Origin: Rhodoferax sp.
Lineage (GTDB): Bacteria; Pseudomonadota; Gammaproteobacteria; Burkholderiales; Burkholderiaceae_C
Direction of reading: 5' to 3'
NCBI GenBank assembly: GCA_025351745.1
Contig: JANXVI010000076.1
Location: forward strand, 1 to 36,064
DNA: 36,064 nucleotides
The number at the start of each line of letters is the position of its first letter. Within the stretch, counting starts at the first letter, position 1. The translations under genes were made by a program, and so were the position numbers. Below, one piece after another: positions 33,002 through 36,064 of this stretch. The notes under the pieces were generated by a model, which was not told the DNA's origin, did not search any database, and saw only the letters and a list, made by a program, of their open reading frames with translations.

Positions 33002-33014
33002 ACAGAGCCCAACT

Positions 33015-33575
33015 TCAGGACCGCGGCACCAACAAGCGGTCGATTTCCAGTTGCATGGCTTTTGCCAGCTTGGCGTACAGCCGCAGCTTGCGGGCGTTGT
33101 CGCGCAGGCGTTCGGCCAGGCGGGCGGCGATGGCCAGCAGCAGTTTGGAGCCGATGCGCGGCTCGTCATTGATCAGCGCCTCAAGCGAATCTCGGGTGAG
33201 GATGGCGCACAACGAATCGGAGCTGGTGGTACAAGAGGCCGAGCGCGGCTCCTTGTCCACCAAGCCCACTTCACCGACCAAGCTACCCGGTCCTAGTACG
33301 CGGATGGTGAGAGGCTCCGTGCGGCTGACAGTGACACTTTCTACGACTACCTCGCCTTCGAGCAGCAGGGCCATAAAGCCCTCGTCGGCGGCATCGCCTT
33401 CGCGGATGAAAGTGGTGTCAGCCGGAATAAAGCGCGGCGTCATGTAGCCGACCACGACCCGGGCTTCTTCCAGGGTCAGGTGTATCAGCGCATTGGGCGC
33501 CGTCAGCAGCTCGCCGGCTGTCTCGAAGGCGCGGATGCGCAGGCTATCGGGGGGGGTGTCGTCGGAAGAGCTCAT
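33015..33575 (-). CDS. Stand-alone cyclic nucleotide-binding domain protein
   Basis: A 186-residue protein with one cNMP-binding (Crp-type) beta-roll. Visible are YMTPRFIPADTTFIREGDAADEGFMALLLEGEVVV, then VLGPGSLVGEVGLVDKEPRSASCTTSSDSLCAIL, where GEVGLVDKEPRSAS is the phosphate-binding cassette. No helix-turn-helix follows; the C-terminal part is a charged helix (RLAERLRDNARKLRLYAKL). It may sense cAMP or cyclic di-GMP and act through protein contact. ATG 33575 is chosen; a TTG at 33635 is less likely. It is divergent from the second metH gene and is probably part of the ancestral neighbourhood, not of the glycan island. Confidence 0.88.
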   Translation of the reverse strand: MSSSDDTPPDSLRIRAFETAGELLTAPNALIHLTLEEARVVVGYMTPRFIPADTTFIREGDAADEGFMALLLEGEVVVESVTVSRTEPLTIRVLGPGSLVGEVGLVDKEPRSASCTTSSDSLCAILTRDSLEALINDEPRIGSKLLLAIAARLAERLRDNARKLRLYAKLAKAMQLEIDRLLVPRS

Positions 33576-33686
33576 GAGCGTAGTGTCCGCCTCTTTGCCA
33601 CGCAAACAACAACTGTTTGGTGGTGGTTCGGGCAATAGTAAACCACGTCGTGCCGCTATTTCTAAAGTCTCTTGTCGGTTCTCCCT

Positions 33687-33692
33687 TAAAAT
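33687..33692 (+). promoter_or_regulatory. probable -10 element of the second metH promoter
   Basis: TAAAAT, identical to the element before the first metH riboswitch and at similar distance (5 bases) from P1 of the riboswitch. The -35 box is not clear. Confidence 0.5.
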
Positions 33693-33697
33693 TGACC

Positions 33698-33763
33698 ATC
33701 CAAGGAGCGTTGCAGCAGGTCACATGGCGGCCCTGTCAGGCTTGGATGTTCCCAACGACGCTC
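33698..33763 (+). ncRNA. SAH riboswitch upstream of the second metH gene
   Basis: A second, compact SAH riboswitch. P1: ATCCAAG (33698-33704) with CTTGGAT (33741-33747). Conserved GGAGCGTTGCA follows; GAGCGT (33705-33710) pairs with ACGCTC (33758-33763) as the pseudoknot. A CAGG/CCTG inner stem and GTCAGG before the P1 3' strand complete the match. It is about 20 bases shorter than the copy at 415-499 because the inner stem-loop is smaller. The pseudoknot 3' strand lies about 21 bases before the ribosome site of the metH part 2 gene. Confidence 0.87.
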
Positions 33764-33794
33764 ACCTGCCCGTGCTTTTTTACAGGTGAGATGC

Positions 33795-36064
33795 ATGTCT
33801 TCTATTCCAACTCCCGTTGCCACCACGCCGACTGCAGGCGTGTCATCGCTGCCCCCGCCCATGATGTTGTCGGGTCTTGAGCCAGTGACCATTGGTGCCT
33901 ACTATTCAGTTGAGGACAGAGCTGAAGGTCTGTCCCCAAGGTCTCAGTCGGTCGAGGACAGAGCTGAAGGTCGGTCCCCAAGGTCTCAGCAAGGCGCCGC
34001 TCCGCGCGCCAGCTTCGTCAACATCGGCGAACGCACCAATGTGACGGGATCCAAGGCCTTTGCCCGCATGATTTTGAACGGCGACTTCGAGCAGGCGCTG
34101 GCCGTCGCGCGCCAGCAGGTGGAAAACGGCGCCCAGGTGATTGACATCAACATGGACGAGGCCATGCTGGACAGCCAAGCCGCGATGGTCCGCTTCCTGA
34201 ACCTGATCGCCAGCGAACCCGACATCTCCCGCGTGCCGGTAATGATCGATTCCAGTAAATGGAGCGTCATCGAGGCCGGCTTGCGCTGCATGCAAGGCAA
34301 GGGCATCGTCAACTCCATCAGCATGAAGGAAGGCGAAGAAGCATTCCGCCAGCAGGCCAAGCTGGTGCGCCGCTACGGTGCTGCCGCCGTGGTGATGGCT
34401 TTTGATGAAAAGGGGCAGGCCGATACCTATGCGCGCAAGATCGAGATCTGCGAGCGGGCTTACCGAATCCTGGTCGACGAGGTGGGCTTTCCGCCCGAAG
34501 ACATCATCTTCGACCCGAACATCTTCGCCATTGCCACCGGCATTGAAGAGCACAACAACTACGCGGTGGATTTCATCCAGGCCACGCGCTGGATCAAGGC
34601 CAACCTGCCCGGCGCCAAGGTCAGCGGCGGCGTGTCCAACGTGTCCTTCAGCTTCCGCGGCAACGACCCGGTGCGCGAGGCCATCCACACGGTTTTCCTG
34701 TACCACGCGATTGCCGCCGGCATGGACATGGGCATCGTCAACGCCGGCATGGTGGGCGTCTATGACGACCTGGAGCCAGTGTTGCGCGAACGGGTCGAAG
34801 ACGTGGTGCTGAACCGCCGCGACGACGCGGGCGAACGCCTGGTCGAGATCGCTGAGACTGCCAAGAGCGGCGCCAAGGACGAGAGCAAAAGGCTGGAATG
34901 GCGCGGCACGCCCGAGGCGCCCGTGTCCGTCGGTCAGCGCCTGAGCCACGCCATGGTGCACGGCATCACCGACTTCATTGTGGAAGACACCGAAGAAGCC
35001 TACCAAGCGATTCTGGCCACCGGCGGGCGACCGTTACATGTCATTGAAGGCCCGCTGATGGACGGCATGAACATCGTCGGCGACCTGTTTGGCCAGGGCA
35101 AGATGTTTTTGCCCCAGGTGGTCAAGAGCGCGCGGGTCATGAAGTCCGCGGTAGCGCATCTGATTCCGTACATCGAGGAAGAAAAACGGCTGGACGAAGC
35201 GGCGGGGCGCGATGTCAAAACCAAGGGCAAGATCATCATCGCAACCGTCAAGGGCGACGTGCATGACATCGGCAAGAACATCGTCACCGTGGTCCTGCAG
35301 TGCAACAACTTTGACGTGGTCAACATGGGCGTGATGGTGCCCTGCCACGAGGTGCTGGCACGCGCCAAGGTCGAGGGCGCGGACATCATTGGCCTCTCGG
35401 GCCTGATCACGCCCAGCCTGGAAGAGATGCAGTACGTGGCCGGCGAGATGCAGAAGGACGACTACTTCCGCATCAAGAAAATCCCGCTACTGATTGGCGG
35501 CGCTACCTGCAGCCGGGTTCACACTGCCGTGAAGATTGCGCCGCACTACGACGGCCCCGTGGTCTATGTGCCCGATGCGTCGCGCAGCGTGGGCGTGGCG
35601 CAAAGCCTGCTGGGCGACCAGTCCGCAGAGTTTCTGGACGAGCTGAGTGCCGACTACGCCCGTGTGCGCAAGCAGCACGCCAACAAGAAGCAGACGCCGA
35701 TGTGGACGCTGGACAAAGCGCGGGCCAACAAGACGCCCATCGACTGGAGCGGCTACACCGCCACCAAACCCAAATTCTTCGGCAGGCGCGTGTTCAAGAA
35801 CTTCGATCTGGGCGAGCTGGCCCAATACATCGACTGGGGGCCTTTCTTTCAGACCTGGGATCTGGCCGGTCCCTATCCGGCCATCCTGGATGACGAAGTC
35901 GTGGGTGTCGAAGCGCGACGTGTATTTGCCGATGCCCAGGCCATGCTGAAGAAAATTGTCGACGGCCGCTGGCTGACCGCCAATGGCGTCGTCGCGCTGT
36001 ACCCCGCCAACAGCGTGGACGAAGACGACATCGCCTTCTATGCAGACGAGAGCCGCACCGAGCG
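33795..36064 (+). CDS. metH: Methionine synthase, folate/cobalamin/activation modules (split MetH, part 2), 3' truncated by window
   Basis: The 756 codons in view give the rest of cobalamin-dependent methionine synthase. Order: [10 protein letters not shown] leader; folate-binding barrel from [16 protein letters not shown] (~residue 73) with [15 protein letters not shown]; the cap region ([32 protein letters not shown]); the cobalamin domain with [13 protein letters not shown], whose His (~490) binds cobalt, and [14 protein letters not shown]; then the start of the AdoMet activation domain ([23 protein letters not shown]). It runs off the right edge. ATG 33795 follows AGGTGAG; ATG 33791 is out of frame. 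Unusual: about 33 extra residues between the leader and FVNIGER, made mostly by a duplicated repeat. The protein needs the homocysteine module encoded at 534-1625. Confidence 0.95.
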   Translation, partial: MSSIPTPVATTPTAGVSSLPPPMMLSGLEPVTIGAYYSVEDRAEGLSPRSQSVEDRAEGRSPRSQQGAAPRASFVNIGERTNVTGSKAFARMILNGDFEQALAVARQQVENGAQVIDINMDEAMLDSQAAMVRFLNLIASEPDISRVPVMIDSSKWSVIEAGLRCMQGKGIVNSISMKEGEEAFRQQAKLVRRYGAAAVVMAFDEKGQADTYARKIEICERAYRILVDEVGFPPEDIIFDPNIFAIATGIEEHNNYAVDFIQATRWIKANLPGAKVSGGVSNVSFSFRGNDPVREAIHTVFLYHAIAAGMDMGIVNAGMVGVYDDLEPVLRERVEDVVLNRRDDAGERLVEIAETAKSGAKDESKRLEWRGTPEAPVSVGQRLSHAMVHGITDFIVEDTEEAYQAILATGGRPLHVIEGPLMDGMNIVGDLFGQGKMFLPQVVKSARVMKSAVAHLIPYIEEEKRLDEAAGRDVKTKGKIIIATVKGDVHDIGKNIVTVVLQCNNFDVVNMGVMVPCHEVLARAKVEGADIIGLSGLITPSLEEMQYVAGEMQKDDYFRIKKIPLLIGGATCSRVHTAVKIAPHYDGPVVYVPDASRSVGVAQSLLGDQSAEFLDELSADYARVRKQHANKKQTPMWTLDKARANKTPIDWSGYTATKPKFFGRRVFKNFDLGELAQYIDWGPFFQTWDLAGPYPAILDDEVVGVEARRVFADAQAMLKKIVDGRWLTANGVVALYPANSVDEDDIAFYADESRTE
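33912..33989 (+). repeat. two 36-bp tandem units inside the second metH gene
   Basis: Units 33912-33947 and 33954-33989 differ at one base and are offset by 42 bases, which is 14 codons, so the frame is kept. Each begins GAGGACAGAGCTGAAGG and ends CCCCAAGGTCTCAG. The first unit holds an inverted repeat GGACAGA / TCTGTCC. They encode VEDRAEG(L/R)SPRSQ twice. The sequence looks like an intergenic palindromic repeat that has entered a coding region. Confidence 0.92.

Overview
The window looks like chromosome of a betaproteobacterium of the order Burkholderiales, most likely family Comamonadaceae. The basis is GC-rich coding sequence, a methionine synthase split into two genes, S-adenosylhomocysteine (SAH) riboswitches, and short GCTAT-type palindromes that I associate with that family. 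The genus is not proven.

The outer parts are housekeeping. On the left are the start of a recQ helicase gene (minus strand, cut by the window edge) and the homocysteine-binding half of methionine synthase (534-1625). On the right are a lone cyclic-nucleotide-binding protein (minus strand) and the folate/cobalamin/activation half of methionine synthase (from 33795, cut by the window edge). Each methionine synthase half has its own SAH riboswitch. The second half also carries an in-frame duplicated 36-bp repeat.

Between the halves lies a glycan-catabolism island of about 31 kb (1692-32749). It has six parts. (1) A TonB receptor with a GHL10-type glycosidase, minus strand. (2) A nine-gene minus-strand operon: sugar-binding protein, ROK kinase, two permeases, GH38 alpha-mannosidase, DUF4127 protein, FAD oxidoreductase, ABC ATPase and aldose epimerase, mostly joined by ATGA or similar overlaps. 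(3) A divergent plus-strand operon: GntR/UTRA regulator, NanE epimerase, AGE-type epimerase/isomerase, PfkB kinase, NagX/HGSNAT-like membrane acetyltransferase and CE2-type esterase lipoprotein. (4) Three plus-strand envelope genes: AmiD-like amidase, alpha/beta esterase and a DUF1460 amidase-like lipoprotein. (5) A minus-strand pair: NAGPA-type phosphodiester glycosidase and a TIM-barrel-like lipoprotein. (6) A second TonB receptor, plus strand.

Four copies of a direct-repeat operator (KACCAWW-N5-KACCAAW) sit in front of the receptor/GHL10, ABC, GntR, NAGPA and second receptor units, so these five probably form one regulon, most likely under the GntR protein. Inferred flow: envelope esterases, amidases and glycosidases trim an acetylated, possibly phosphodiester-linked, mannose- or mannosamine-containing glycan, perhaps attached to peptidoglycan. 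The receptors and ABC transporter import fragments. GH38, DUF4127 and the FAD enzyme split them inside the cell. The kinases and epimerases feed fructose-6-phosphate or GlcNAc-6-phosphate into central metabolism. The substrate is not known from sequence. DUF4127 and the FAD enzyme are the least understood members.

I saw no tRNA, rRNA, CRISPR array, transposase or integrase gene. All identifications rest on reading motifs by eye; no database search was run.
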